Assembly (NCBI GenBank): GCA_045532455.1
Contig: JAZSFX010000047.1
Location: forward strand, 12,980-76,979
DNA: 64,000 bases
DNA from: Ornithomonoglobus_A sp045532455
GTDB taxonomy: Bacteria > Bacillota > Clostridia > UBA1381
Direction of reading: 5' to 3'
The notes below the pieces were generated by a model. The model saw only the letters and a program-made list of their open reading frames with translations, made no database searches and was not told the origin of the DNA. Below are positions 52,269-61,408 of this stretch, piece after piece (position 1 is the stretch's first letter; each line of letters opens with the position of its first letter). A program made the translations under genes and the position numbers.

Positions 52269-53006
52269 TTATCTTGCAACAAAAACAATTCTTTCGCTTT
52301 CTTTTTTTGGTTTTTCAAATGTCAGTTCGTTATATGTATTAATTTCTTTAAAACCTGCTTTTTTAAGCAGATATTTTATCTCATCTTCACTGTAAGCACG
52401 TTGTAGATGCCTTTCTTCAAAACGGTCATAGCCGTGTTTGCCTCTGGTGAAGAATGTGAGCATCATATCCGATATGTTCTTGTTGTTGATATATCTGTTC
52501 TGCCACGAATAGAAAATATCCCTTGCAGAATGTATAAAGGTGTTGTTACCAATCACATTTTTTAATTTATGACGTGTGCTTATATCAAAAATTAAAAGTG
52601 CATCGGGGTCCATAAAACAGTTTTTTAGTCTTTTAAAGGTGTACTCTAAAAGCTTTGGTGATAAAACGTAATTAAACCCATCTATCATACATAAAAATGC
52701 ACCCATCGACCCGTAGAGGTCAAGCTTTGTGAGACTCTGGTTAAGGTAGAGAATATTTAAACCCGACGATTTTTCGCGTGCAATATTTAACATATCCTCC
52801 GAAATATCAACACCCGTCATATCATATCCACGCTTTGCCATGGGTATTGTAATATTACCCGTTCCGCATGCCAGGTCGCATACGAGGGAGGGGTTTATAT
52901 TATACATATCAAAGATATTTTCGATATAATCTGCCCAGTGCTCATAATTTACATCGGCGTGCATAAGAGAGTCGTAAATGTGGGCAAATTCTGCATAGCT
53001 TTTCAA
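52269..53006 (-). CDS. Class I SAM-dependent methyltransferase
   Basis: 245 residues. The N-terminal Rossmann fold has VCDLACGTGNITIPMAKRG (motif I, about residues 41-60) and GVDISEDMLNIARE (motif II). The sequence YAEFAHIYDSLMHADVNYEHWADYI is typical of the small methyltransferases encoded by many Clostridia next to miaA. The substrate is unknown. Start TTG overlaps the miaA stop as TTGA with AAAGGAG 7 nt upstream, so translation is coupled. Confidence 0.9.
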   Translation of the reverse strand: MKSYAEFAHIYDSLMHADVNYEHWADYIENIFDMYNINPSLVCDLACGTGNITIPMAKRGYDMTGVDISEDMLNIAREKSSGLNILYLNQSLTKLDLYGSMGAFLCMIDGFNYVLSPKLLEYTFKRLKNCFMDPDALLIFDISTRHKLKNVIGNNTFIHSARDIFYSWQNRYINNKNISDMMLTFFTRGKHGYDRFEERHLQRAYSEDEIKYLLKKAGFKEINTYNELTFEKPKKESERIVFVAR

Positions 53007-53965
53007 TTAGCTGCTCCTTTCTCACATAAAAAGTTATTAATCAACTTGTGAGAAGCGCAAAATACGTCATTTTGCGCATTAAGGTAGTTTATCCTCTCAT
53101 CGCGACGAAACCACGTAAGCTGTCTTTTTGCATAATGCCTTGATCCAAGCTTTACCATTTCTACTGCCTCGTCTATGGAATATTTACCCTCAAGTGCACC
53201 CATAATTTCCTTGTAGCCAATGCCTTTCATAGAATTTAAGGCAGTGCCATAGCCCATATCCATAAGATGTTTTACCTCGTCAACAAGACCATCTTTCATC
53301 ATAATATCAACACGTAGGTTTATGCGCTCGTATAGCTCTTCGCGCTCGTGGTCTATCATAAGCATAAGGGGAGTGTATCGGCTCTTTACTTGTTTTGTCA
53401 TCTCCTGATGCTTTGATATCGGTATTCCTGTTGTGCGATAAAACTCAATAGCACGTATAATGCGCCTTGTATTGTTGGGGTGAATTTTTTGTGCACTGAG
53501 TGCATCAAATGTGGCAAGCTCTTTAACCAAAGCATCAATGCCCTCTGTTTTTGTACGTTCCTCAAGCTCGGCACGGAGCTCATAGTCGGTATCAATTTCG
53601 CCAAAGGTAATATCATTTATAACACTGTTAATATAAAGTCCCGTTCCGCCTGCAATTATGGGCAGTTTGTCTCTGTTTATAATATCCTCTATTGTTTTGT
53701 GTGCAAGAGGGGTGTAGTCGGCAACACTGAACTCATCATCGGGATTTAAAAAATCTATAAGGTGATGTGGCGCTTCACTTCGCTCCTGCAAAGTCGGCTT
53801 TGCAGTGCCAATATCCATATATTTATAAATCTGCATACTGTCGGCGCTTACAATTTCACCGTTATATTTTTTGGCAATATCTATTGCCAGACCTGTTTTT
53901 CCGCTTGCGGTAGGACCGCATACAACTATTATGGGTATATTATCTAAAAAAATTTTTTTCTCCAT
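53003..53965 (-). CDS. miaA: tRNA dimethylallyltransferase
   Basis: 320 residues. MiaA attaches the isopentenyl group to A37 of tRNAs that read UNN codons. Walker A GPTASGKT (residues 17-24), GEIVSADSMQIYKYMDIGTAKPT, and PHHLIDFLNPDDEFSVADY, as well as the C-terminal GTALNSMKGIGYKE ... RHYAKRQLTWFRRD, are present. Its product is the substrate of MiaB, encoded in the same series. It is 3 nt after mutL and overlaps the methyltransferase gene. Confidence 0.98.
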   Translation of the reverse strand: MEKKIFLDNIPIIVVCGPTASGKTGLAIDIAKKYNGEIVSADSMQIYKYMDIGTAKPTLQERSEAPHHLIDFLNPDDEFSVADYTPLAHKTIEDIINRDKLPIIAGGTGLYINSVINDITFGEIDTDYELRAELEERTKTEGIDALVKELATFDALSAQKIHPNNTRRIIRAIEFYRTTGIPISKHQEMTKQVKSRYTPLMLMIDHEREELYERINLRVDIMMKDGLVDEVKHLMDMGYGTALNSMKGIGYKEIMGALEGKYSIDEAVEMVKLGSRHYAKRQLTWFRRDERINYLNAQNDVFCASHKLINNFLCEKGAAN

Positions 53966-53968
53966 ATC

Positions 53969-55999
53969 CTAATTAATGCGCTTGAATTCCTTTTCTATTT
54001 CCTTTTTCGACATCGATATCACTATCGGTCTGCCATGAGGACAGGTATTTATGTTTTTAAGCTTAAATACTTCCTTAACAAGACCCTCCATCTCTTTCAT
54101 ACTCATAGAGTGGTTAGCCTTTATTGCAGCTTTGCAGGCTATTGTGTAGGTAAGACGCTCGTTTCTTGCACTTATAAGCTCCTTTTTGTTGTTTTCGCAC
54201 TGAGTTAATAGCTCAACAAACAACTCCTCAATGTCGCCAAACTCAACGTCGCATGGAACTGAACGGATTAAAACAGTGTTTTCGCCAAATTCCTCGCACT
54301 CAAAGCCAAGAGATGTAAATAAATCTTCGTTTTCGTAATATGTACCCATTTCGACAGGCGAAAGCTTTATTGAAACAGGCTCCAATAACATTTGCGAAAC
54401 TATATCATTCTTAGATAAATCACGTAACAATTCCTCATATTTTAGTCTTTCGTGTGCGGCATGCTGATCTATTAAGAGCATTTTATCGTCTTTTTCGATT
54501 ATGATATATGAATTAAAAAGCTGACCCACAACAACAAAATATTCGTCAAAAACAGACGGTGTTTCTTCTGTGTTTTCAACAACAGCCAAAACAGAAGTGT
54601 CGTCGTTTTGTATTTCGCTTTGTACATACTCCGTTTGTTGCGGTGGTTGTATTTCGTTTTGTATATATTCCGCTTTTGGTGTTTCTACAAATGCGGGTTG
54701 TTCGGTGGGTTTTATTTCTTCAGTTTCCTCATCGCTTACCTTTAACTCAGGCGCAACCTTGGCTATTGCGTTAATTATCTGCGCCTTTTCGGGTGATATA
54801 AAATGATGAGTCTGCTTAGGTAACTCAGTTTTCTTTTCTTCTTCTATTGCTTTTTGTAAAATCTCACGCGGTGATTCCTCTGGAGTATCCTTTTTAACTA
54901 AAAACGGATTTGCACGCGGATTGTGGTCGGGCTTTGATGGTGCTCTCATCATATCCAATGGAATACCCAAAAAGTCGTCTGCCTTTTTTTCGTGCTCAAT
55001 TTCGGGTACGTTTGGCAGTGCATAGAGCGCATTTTTTACCGCATAATAAATTGCACGGTATATTGCTTTTTCGTCAGAAAATTTAACCTCAAGTTTTGTG
55101 GGGTGCACATTTATATCAATAAGCTCGGGATTTATCTCCACATTAAGAATTGCCATGGGGAATTTGCCTATCATTATCTGGTTTTTGTATGCTTCCTCAA
55201 GAGCGCGAATCATAAGCGCACTTTTTACATAGCGCTTGTTTACAAAAAAGCTCTGATAATTTCTGTTTGGTCTTGCAATGTTTCCTTTGCCCACTATTCC
55301 CGAAACCTTTATGCCGCCATCTTCGTATAACACGTCAAGCGAGCCTTTTGCATAATCTCTGCCATATACGGTGTACACTGCATTTTCTATCTTGTTATCG
55401 CCTGCACTGAAAAGCTGCTCCTTTCCGTTTACAATCAGCTTAAACGAAATTTCAGGGTGTGCAAAAATACATTTTGTAACAATATCGGTAATGTATCCTG
55501 CCTCGGTTGAGTCTTTTTTTAAGAACTTTGCACGTGCAGGGGTATTGAAGAATAAATTCTCAACAACCATAGTTGTTCCCGTGGGTAAGCCTGCCTCCTC
55601 GGAGGTAAGTATTTCACCGCCCTCGCAAGTTACACAAATACCATCACCGTCTTCTTGCTTGGTATATAGGCTTACCTTTGCAACTGCACCTATACTTGAT
55701 AGTGCCTCGCCCCTGAAACCAAGAGTGTATATGGCATCGAGGTCGGAGCTTGTTTTAATTTTACTCGTTGCATGCCTCAAAAAGCAAAGCTTTGCGTCGT
55801 CAACGCTCATTCCTTTGCCGTTATCACTTACACGTATATATTGCGAACCGCCTTTTTTGATTTCTATACTGATAGTAGTTGCACCTGCATCTATGGAATT
55901 TTCAACTAATTCCTTTACAACACTTGCAGGTCTTTCTACCACTTCGCCTGCGGCTATTTTGTTGGAAACTTCTTTTGGTAATACATTTATTATTCCCAT
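53969..55999 (-). CDS. mutL: DNA mismatch repair protein MutL (endonuclease type)
   Basis: 676 residues. The N-terminal ATPase has IAAGEVVERPASVVKELVENSIDAG, DNGKGM and TLGFRGEALSSIGAV; the C-terminal half has the endonuclease motif DQHAAHERLKYEE (residues about 508-520), with CKAAIKANHS and CPHGRPIVI. This endonuclease is found in bacteria that lack MutH, as in Firmicutes. The 110-residue linker between the domains is proline/glutamine rich. The ribosome site is a distant GGAAGG about 15 nt before the ATG, a weak signal. Order mutS-mutL-miaA is conserved. Confidence 0.98.
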   Translation of the reverse strand: MGIINVLPKEVSNKIAAGEVVERPASVVKELVENSIDAGATTISIEIKKGGSQYIRVSDNGKGMSVDDAKLCFLRHATSKIKTSSDLDAIYTLGFRGEALSSIGAVAKVSLYTKQEDGDGICVTCEGGEILTSEEAGLPTGTTMVVENLFFNTPARAKFLKKDSTEAGYITDIVTKCIFAHPEISFKLIVNGKEQLFSAGDNKIENAVYTVYGRDYAKGSLDVLYEDGGIKVSGIVGKGNIARPNRNYQSFFVNKRYVKSALMIRALEEAYKNQIMIGKFPMAILNVEINPELIDINVHPTKLEVKFSDEKAIYRAIYYAVKNALYALPNVPEIEHEKKADDFLGIPLDMMRAPSKPDHNPRANPFLVKKDTPEESPREILQKAIEEEKKTELPKQTHHFISPEKAQIINAIAKVAPELKVSDEETEEIKPTEQPAFVETPKAEYIQNEIQPPQQTEYVQSEIQNDDTSVLAVVENTEETPSVFDEYFVVVGQLFNSYIIIEKDDKMLLIDQHAAHERLKYEELLRDLSKNDIVSQMLLEPVSIKLSPVEMGTYYENEDLFTSLGFECEEFGENTVLIRSVPCDVEFGDIEELFVELLTQCENNKKELISARNERLTYTIACKAAIKANHSMSMKEMEGLVKEVFKLKNINTCPHGRPIVISMSKKEIEKEFKRIN

Positions 56000-56030
56000 T
56001 ATTTACCACGCGTATCCTTCCATTAGAGAT

Positions 56031-58634
56031 TTACATATTCTTTGCCTTGTTTGTAAGATCATACAGCTTATTGAGTGCTTCGATTGGTGTGTAGGTTGTT
56101 ACGTCGAGCATTTTTAATTCCTCAGCTATTTCGTTTGCAACGTTCATACCAAAATCAAGCTGGTCGGGTATTTCGTCTCGTACACTTATTTTCTTTTCGC
56201 TCTGAGGTTTTTCTTCTAAAATACCCTTTAAAATCTTTTTGGCATTTAAAATAACCTCGTTTGGAATTCCCGCAAGCGCCGCAACCTCAATACCGTAGCT
56301 TTCGTCTGCACCACCTCGTACAATTTTTCGTAAAAAGGTTATATCATCACCGCGCTTTTTAACTGCTATGCGGTAATTTTTAACGCCCTCAAGCTTTTCT
56401 TCGAGCTCTGTAAGCTCGTGATAGTGTGTTGCAAAAAGTGTTTTTGCACCTATCTTCTTTTTGTTGTGGATATATTCCGCAACTGCCCATGCTATTGACA
56501 TACCATCGAAGGTGCTTGTACCTCTGCCGATTTCGTCTAAGATTATGAGCGAATTTTTTGTTGCATTTTTTAAAATATGGCTTACCTCGTTCATTTCGAG
56601 CATAAATGTACTCTGACCCGAGGCAATATCATCACTTGCACCTACTCTTGTAAAAATTCGGTCAACTATGCCTATATTAGCCTTTTTTGCAGGTACAAAG
56701 CTGCCTATCTGTGCCATTAGCGTTATAACTGCCACCTGACGCATATAGGTGGATTTACCAGCCATATTAGGACCTGTTATAATAAGAGTTCTGTTTTCGT
56801 CTGTGTCGAGATATGTGTCGTTTGGCACAAAGATTGAGTTCTTTGTCATTGTTTCAACAACGGGGTGTCTTCCATCTGTTATTTCTATGAGTCCGTTGGT
56901 GTTAATCTGTGGCATTACGTAGTTGTTCTTGTAAGCGGTCTGTGCAAGAGAATAGTAACAGTCCGCCATCGACAGAATTTGGGCCACCTTTTTTAGTCTG
57001 TCCGTTTCCTGCGCTACTTTTTTTCTTATATTGTCATATTCGTGTGTTTCGAGTGCAATAAGTCTCTCCGAAGCACCAAGAATAGTGTTTTCAATTTTTT
57101 TAAGCTCCTCGGTTATGTATCTTTCGCCGCCTGCTAACGTTTGTTTTCGTATATAGGTATCGGGTACATCGTTCATATACGATTTTGATACCTCTATATA
57201 GTAGCCGAAAACTCTGTTGTAGCCAACCTTGAGGGTAGGAATTCCCGTTTTTTCTTTTTCCTGTGCCTCAAGCTCTGTAAGCCAGCCGCTGCCTTTGTTT
57301 TTGGCATTACGAAGTGTGTCGATTTCCTCACTGTAACCGTCTTTTATAATACCACCATCTTTTAGGGTGGCACCAGCATCGTCAGAAATTGAATTTTCGA
57401 TTAACTCGCGGATATCCGATAGAATATCAAAATCCTTAAACAGTTTTTTTATTGTAGAAGATTGCAAAGACGATAAAACGTATTCCACCTCGGGAAGTGC
57501 AGAGGCGGTTTCTTTTAGTGCAAGCAAGTCCTTTGGAGTGGCAGTGCCAAGTGATAGTCTGCTTATAATACGCGAAATATCGTATGTTTTCGAAAGCGCG
57601 TCGCCTAAATCGTCTTTTGTCATAGGGTGGTTTACAAGGTCCTCTACTGCACAAAGACGTTCGTTTATGCCATTGGCGCTTATAAGCGGTTTTTGCGCCC
57701 ACTGACGTAAAAGTCTTGCACCCATAGAGGTTTTTGTTTTATCTATAACACCCAAAAGAGAACCTTTTTTGGCTCTGTCGCGCATGGTTTCACATATTTC
57801 GAGATTTCTTCTTGTAGCAAAGTCAAGATCCATATAATCGTCCGAGGTGTAGATAGTAAGAGTGTCTATATAATCAAGACTTTGCTTTTGTGTATGCTCT
57901 AAGTAACACAGTATTGCACCCACTGCCTTTATGGCGCACGGTTTATCACTAAGACCAAGCTCGGCAAACGAGTGCTTTTTGAATTGCGATAAAATCTTAT
58001 CGTCTATATCGTCCCTCTCGAACACATCCTCACGACAGTTATCGGCTTCCATATGAAAACGCTCCTCAACAGAGTTGCCAAAAACTACAGAGGCCTCTTT
58101 GCTTACAAGAATTTCTTTGGGTGAATAGCGGGCAAGCTCGTCCATAACACGTTCGTTTGAGCCAAGCTCTGTTACAAAGATTTCGCCTGTGGAAATATCC
58201 GATACCGCAAAGCCTGATGTGTTATCCCTGGTGTATATAACTGCAAGATAGTTATTGCTCTTTTCGTCAAGCAGTGCCTCGTCTATAAGTGTTCCTGGTG
58301 TTACAACACGTATTACCTCTCGTTTTACAATATCCTTGGTTTTAGAAGGGTCTTCGACCTGCTCGCATATTGCTACTCTGTAGCCTTTTTCTATAAGCTT
58401 TGCAATATAAACGGTCGCACTGTGATGAGGAACTCCGCACATTGGTGCTTTTTCGTTTGCGCCGCAGTTTTTGCCCGTAAGGGTAAGCTCAAGTTCTCTC
58501 GATACAATAAGAGCGTCTTCGAAAAACATTTCGTAAAAATCGCCAAGACGATAAAACAGAATACAATCAGGGTATTCTGCCTTTGTCTTAAGATATTGCT
58601 TCATCATAGGCGTGGTAGTTTCTTGTTGTAACAT
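56031..58634 (-). CDS. mutS: DNA mismatch repair protein MutS
   Basis: 867 residues. The mismatch-binding N-terminus reads TPMMKQYLKTKAEYPDCILFYRLGDFYEMF, with the F-x-E motif in GDFYEMFFE; the ATPase Walker A is GPNMAGKST (about residue 620), followed by SFVPA and DEIGRGTSTFDG. The protein scans for mismatches and recruits MutL. AAAGGA precedes the ATG. It lies between the YlbF gene (43 nt upstream) and mutL (31 nt downstream). Confidence 0.98.
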   Translation of the reverse strand: MLQQETTTPMMKQYLKTKAEYPDCILFYRLGDFYEMFFEDALIVSRELELTLTGKNCGANEKAPMCGVPHHSATVYIAKLIEKGYRVAICEQVEDPSKTKDIVKREVIRVVTPGTLIDEALLDEKSNNYLAVIYTRDNTSGFAVSDISTGEIFVTELGSNERVMDELARYSPKEILVSKEASVVFGNSVEERFHMEADNCREDVFERDDIDDKILSQFKKHSFAELGLSDKPCAIKAVGAILCYLEHTQKQSLDYIDTLTIYTSDDYMDLDFATRRNLEICETMRDRAKKGSLLGVIDKTKTSMGARLLRQWAQKPLISANGINERLCAVEDLVNHPMTKDDLGDALSKTYDISRIISRLSLGTATPKDLLALKETASALPEVEYVLSSLQSSTIKKLFKDFDILSDIRELIENSISDDAGATLKDGGIIKDGYSEEIDTLRNAKNKGSGWLTELEAQEKEKTGIPTLKVGYNRVFGYYIEVSKSYMNDVPDTYIRKQTLAGGERYITEELKKIENTILGASERLIALETHEYDNIRKKVAQETDRLKKVAQILSMADCYYSLAQTAYKNNYVMPQINTNGLIEITDGRHPVVETMTKNSIFVPNDTYLDTDENRTLIITGPNMAGKSTYMRQVAVITLMAQIGSFVPAKKANIGIVDRIFTRVGASDDIASGQSTFMLEMNEVSHILKNATKNSLIILDEIGRGTSTFDGMSIAWAVAEYIHNKKKIGAKTLFATHYHELTELEEKLEGVKNYRIAVKKRGDDITFLRKIVRGGADESYGIEVAALAGIPNEVILNAKKILKGILEEKPQSEKKISVRDEIPDQLDFGMNVANEIAEELKMLDVTTYTPIEALNKLYDLTNKAKNM

Positions 58635-58677
58635 TTTTATTCCTTTCTACACATTACAATGGAAATTTTCAGTATAA

Positions 58678-59055
58678 TCAGTGGCAACCGCCGCATGTGG
58701 AACAATCGTGTGTGCAATCAGGGTCTTGTCCTGTTATATAAAAGTTTATTATGCGGTTAATTTGTCCAACTAGATCGTCAAATGCTTTTTTGGTTTCGAT
58801 ATAGTTTCTGATTGTTTCGGATTTTGCAACAACCTCATCAAAAGCCTTTGTGTTTTCTTCTATTGCTTCTTCACGTGTGATTTTTCCGCTTTGCATATCA
58901 CGTGCAAGGTTCATTCTTTTTACGTTGTATTCCTGCATTAATACCTGTGCAGTATCATCCTCTGCCTGTGCCAACTCTGCGTCTTTGAATGCTTTCATTT
59001 CGGCGCTTTCCTGTATCATTTCGCCGAGTTCGCGTGTTTTATCTAGGATATTCAT
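58678..59055 (-). CDS. YlbF/YmcA-family protein with cysteine-rich tail
   Basis: 125 residues from the ATG at 59055 with AAAGGA upstream. The body is alpha-helical (MNILDKTRELGEMIQESAEMKAFKDAE, then YIETKKAFDDLVGQINRI), typical of the YlbF/YmcA (RicA/RicF) family, which in B. subtilis act with YaaT to stimulate RNase Y-dependent mRNA maturation and phosphorelay to Spo0A. The C-terminus has CTHDCSTCGGCH, a cluster of cysteines that could hold an iron-sulfur group. In B. subtilis ymcA lies between miaB and mutSL, the same position as here, so this gene is likely the YmcA equivalent. Confidence 0.85.
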   Translation of the reverse strand: MNILDKTRELGEMIQESAEMKAFKDAELAQAEDDTAQVLMQEYNVKRMNLARDMQSGKITREEAIEENTKAFDEVVAKSETIRNYIETKKAFDDLVGQINRIINFYITGQDPDCTHDCSTCGGCH

Positions 59056-59152
59056 TATTCTTCTTCCTTTCTTTTTTGCGGTTCGTCGTAAACGCCGAAC
59101 CCTACAAGTTAATTTTGCGTATCTTACGCATTTAGTCTCATTTGCGTACAAA

Positions 59153-59204
59153 GCGTACGCGGCAATCGCCCAAATACGCAATCTACACAAAATTTCCTGC
59201 GTCT
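59153..59204. repeat. Intergenic repeat D2
   Basis: Homologous to D1 at 38156-38210: shares GTACGCGGCAATCGC, TACGCAA, CTAC, AAAATTT and a terminal CG segment. Preceded by a small GCGTA-TCT-TACGC hairpin (59116-59129). Lies upstream of the ylbF start, just downstream of element C. Confidence 0.65.
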
Positions 59205-59228
59205 TAATTTAATTTGTTAATCCTAAAC

Positions 59229-59330
59229 AGTCTGCAAGAAAATTGTTCATATTGGTGCTCTGCAAAACGAAGTCGTATTAATATACGTCGAGTTTGGCAG
59301 AGTGCCAAGATGGGCAATTTTGGTCAGACT
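59229..59330. repeat. Cruciform intergenic element, copy C
   Basis: AGTCTG (59229-59234) with CAGACT (59325-59330), AAAATTG (59239-59245) with CAATTTT (59315-59321) and GCTCTGC with GCAGAG form nested arms around a central CGTATTAATATACG palindrome. On the minus strand the core reads CTCGACGTA...TACGACTTCG, related to CTCGACGTAC...GTACGCCTTCG of copies A and B. Confidence 0.65.
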
Positions 59331-59338
59331 TCGTAAAG

Positions 59339-60757
59339 CTATTTAAGAGTACCATTAAGGCTCCACGTTTTTGCTTCGGTAATCAGTACTTCAACGTATT
59401 CGCCTATAAGCGACTTGTCGCCTTTAAAATTAACCACCTTTGAGCTGTCGCATCTTCCGCTGAGCATTTGGGGGTCATTCTTTGAGGCTCCGTCAACGAG
59501 CACTCTTTGAACAGTGCCCACATATGCCTCGTTCTTTCGCTTTGATATTTCGTTTTGAACTTCTAAAAGTCTGTTGAAGTTGTGGTGAATTTCATCTTCT
59601 GTCAGAACAAAATCAAGCTTAGCGGCAGGAGTGCCCTCACGTCTTGAATATATAAACGAGAAGATATTATCAAACTCAACCTTTCTTAAAACGTCAAGTG
59701 TTTCTTCAAAATCCTCGTTGGTTTCGGTGGGGAAGCCCACTATAACGTCGGTCGAAAGCGAAATGTCGGGGATTTCCTTTTTAACCTTTTCGATTTTTTC
59801 GAGATACTGTGCCTTTGTGTACTTTCTGTTCATCTGCTCTAAAATCTTATCCGACCCTGCCTGGAACGGAAGGTGCAGCTGATGGCACACCTTGTCGCAT
59901 TCCTTTATTGCTAAAATAAGGTCGTCGCTCAAATCCTTGGGGTGCGAGGTCATAAAACGTATACGCTTAACACCCTCGACGTTGTTTACCATACGTAAAA
60001 GGTCTGCAAAATTAATATCGCAGTCCAAATCCTTTCCGTATGAGTTTACATTTTGTCCCAAAAGAGAAATCTCGGTGCAACCGTTTTTAACAAGCTCTTT
60101 TACCTCGCTTATAATTGCGTCCGCCTGGCGGCTGCGCTCTCTGCCACGTACGTAGGGAACAATGCAGTATGAGCAGAAGTTGTTGCAACCGTACATAACC
60201 GATACCCATGCTTTTTGAGCGTAATCTCGTAAAATGGGAATGTTCTCGGCTATTGCACCCTCGCTGTCCTCTATATCAATAACAGTTTTTTTGCTTTCCA
60301 TTGCCTTATACAAAAGCTCGGGCATTTTATATAGCGCGTGAGTACCAAAAACCAAATCCACGTGATTGTGAACTTTTTTGATTTTCTCGGCGATGTGCGC
60401 CTGTTGTACCATACAACCGCAAATGCCGATTATCATATCGGGGCACGCTTCTTCTTTTATGTGCTTTAATATGCCAAGTCTGCCAAAAACCTTATCCTCG
60501 GCATTTTCGCGTACTGCGCAGGTGTTGTATATAACAACGTCTGCTTTTTTTGTGTCGTCGGTGAACTCAAAGCCTGCCTCTTTCAACATTCCGCGAATTC
60601 TCTCGGTGTCATTTTCATTTTGCTGACAACCGTAGGTCTCGGTAAGAGCAAGCCTTGCTCTGCCGTTTATATTAGCAAAATTTATATTGTTTTCTTTTAG
60701 CTTTAAAATAAAACCGTGTTGTCTTTTTAAATCTTTTTCGTCTATGGTTTTTGCCAT
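59339..60757 (-). CDS. miaB: tRNA-2-methylthio-N6-dimethylallyladenosine synthase
   Basis: 472 residues. A radical SAM methylthiotransferase that adds the 2-methylthio group to i6A37 made by MiaA. The UPF0004 cluster cysteines are C44 (TYGCQQNEND), one in YNTCAVREN and one in ICGCMVQQ; the radical SAM motif is CNNFCSYC (near residue 190). The C-terminal TRAM domain ends the protein (VLVDGASKNDPQML, GDKSLIGEYVEVLI). It precedes the ylbF-mutS-mutL-miaA series, with copies D2 and C of the repeats in between. Confidence 0.98.
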   Translation of the reverse strand: MAKTIDEKDLKRQHGFILKLKENNINFANINGRARLALTETYGCQQNENDTERIRGMLKEAGFEFTDDTKKADVVIYNTCAVRENAEDKVFGRLGILKHIKEEACPDMIIGICGCMVQQAHIAEKIKKVHNHVDLVFGTHALYKMPELLYKAMESKKTVIDIEDSEGAIAENIPILRDYAQKAWVSVMYGCNNFCSYCIVPYVRGRERSRQADAIISEVKELVKNGCTEISLLGQNVNSYGKDLDCDINFADLLRMVNNVEGVKRIRFMTSHPKDLSDDLILAIKECDKVCHQLHLPFQAGSDKILEQMNRKYTKAQYLEKIEKVKKEIPDISLSTDVIVGFPTETNEDFEETLDVLRKVEFDNIFSFIYSRREGTPAAKLDFVLTEDEIHHNFNRLLEVQNEISKRKNEAYVGTVQRVLVDGASKNDPQMLSGRCDSSKVVNFKGDKSLIGEYVEVLITEAKTWSLNGTLK

Positions 60758-60798
60758 TTATACGCAGTCCTCCTGAATTTTTTGAGTATGTGCGATTT

Positions 60799-61095
60799 TT
60801 AGAATTCGTAATCTATAACTCTGCGCTCACTCACGTTTGGTCTAACAAAGTTTGAAGCTACCGCTACGTGTTCGGGGTGCTTTTGATAAGTGTCTAAATC
60901 TTCCTTTGAATTAAAGGTCGAAACAAGAACAATATCCGAAGCCCCGTCGGATTCGTTAAAGTTAATACCAACCTCAATATCCACAATAACGTCTATTTTA
61001 TTTTTAAGAGCCTCTAATTCCTCTTTGATTTTAAGAATTTTTTGCTCCTTATCGTCTGTTTGTGCCATCTTCCAGGCTACTATATGTCTTACCAT
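60799..61095 (-). CDS. Dabb-family protein (stress-responsive A/B barrel)
   Basis: 98 residues. Starts MVRHIVAWKM and has DIVLVSTFNSKEDLDTYQKHPEHVAVA, both typical of the Dabb ferredoxin-like dimeric alpha-beta barrel. No catalytic residues can be named. Its start is 50 nt downstream of a consensus promoter, and miaB follows by 41 nt, so the two are probably co-transcribed. Function is unknown. Confidence 0.88.
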   Translation of the reverse strand: MVRHIVAWKMAQTDDKEQKILKIKEELEALKNKIDVIVDIEVGINFNESDGASDIVLVSTFNSKEDLDTYQKHPEHVAVASNFVRPNVSERRVIDYEF

Positions 61096-61144
61096 TTTTT
61101 TAATCCTTTCTTGGTCTGTTTTTGCTATTTAAAACAACACTTAT

Positions 61145-61173
61145 ATTATACCCCAAAATCGTGAATTTGTCAA
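61145..61173 (-). promoter_or_regulatory. Promoter of the Dabb-miaB series
   Basis: Perfect TTGACA (61168-61173) and TATAAT (61145-61150) on the minus strand, 17-nt spacer. Confidence 0.92.
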
Positions 61174-61187
61174 ATGATTTCGCCATT

Positions 61188-61211
61188 TATATTGCAATAA
61201 ATTGCAATATA
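61188..61211. promoter_or_regulatory. Perfect 11-bp palindrome between divergent promoters (candidate operator)
   Basis: TATATTGCAAT and ATTGCAATATA flank a central AA, a 24-bp perfect inverted repeat. It is 15 bp upstream of the -35 box of the Dabb-miaB promoter and about 130 bp upstream of the purC promoter. An operator or activator site is likely; low complexity is a partial concern, as AT-rich palindromes occur by chance. Confidence 0.55.
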
Positions 61212-61336
61212 TTTTACACAAATTGTGGGAGTGCAAGAATAAGAAAAAAATCGTGTAAAAATACACAAAAAATAAATGAAAAATATGTATTATTTTGTAC
61301 GATGAAACTTTTTTATACATTTTGGATTAAAAATGT

Positions 61337-61365
61337 TTGATTTTTTTAATATGGTGTGATATAAT
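61337..61365 (+). promoter_or_regulatory. Promoter of purC
   Basis: TTGATT (61337-61342) and TATAAT (61360-61365), 17-nt spacer. Confidence 0.8.
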
Positions 61366-61408
61366 TCTTTATGTGAGTAATCGCAAAAGAATTGTAGGAG
61401 GCAAAGTT

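Noticed and set aside
53762..53812. Repeat-like hairpin ACTGCAAAG...CTTTGCAGG inside miaA, suspected insertion
   Set aside because: The encoded KPTLQERSEAPHHLID aligns in length with the usual MiaA segment, so nothing has been inserted; coincidental hairpin.
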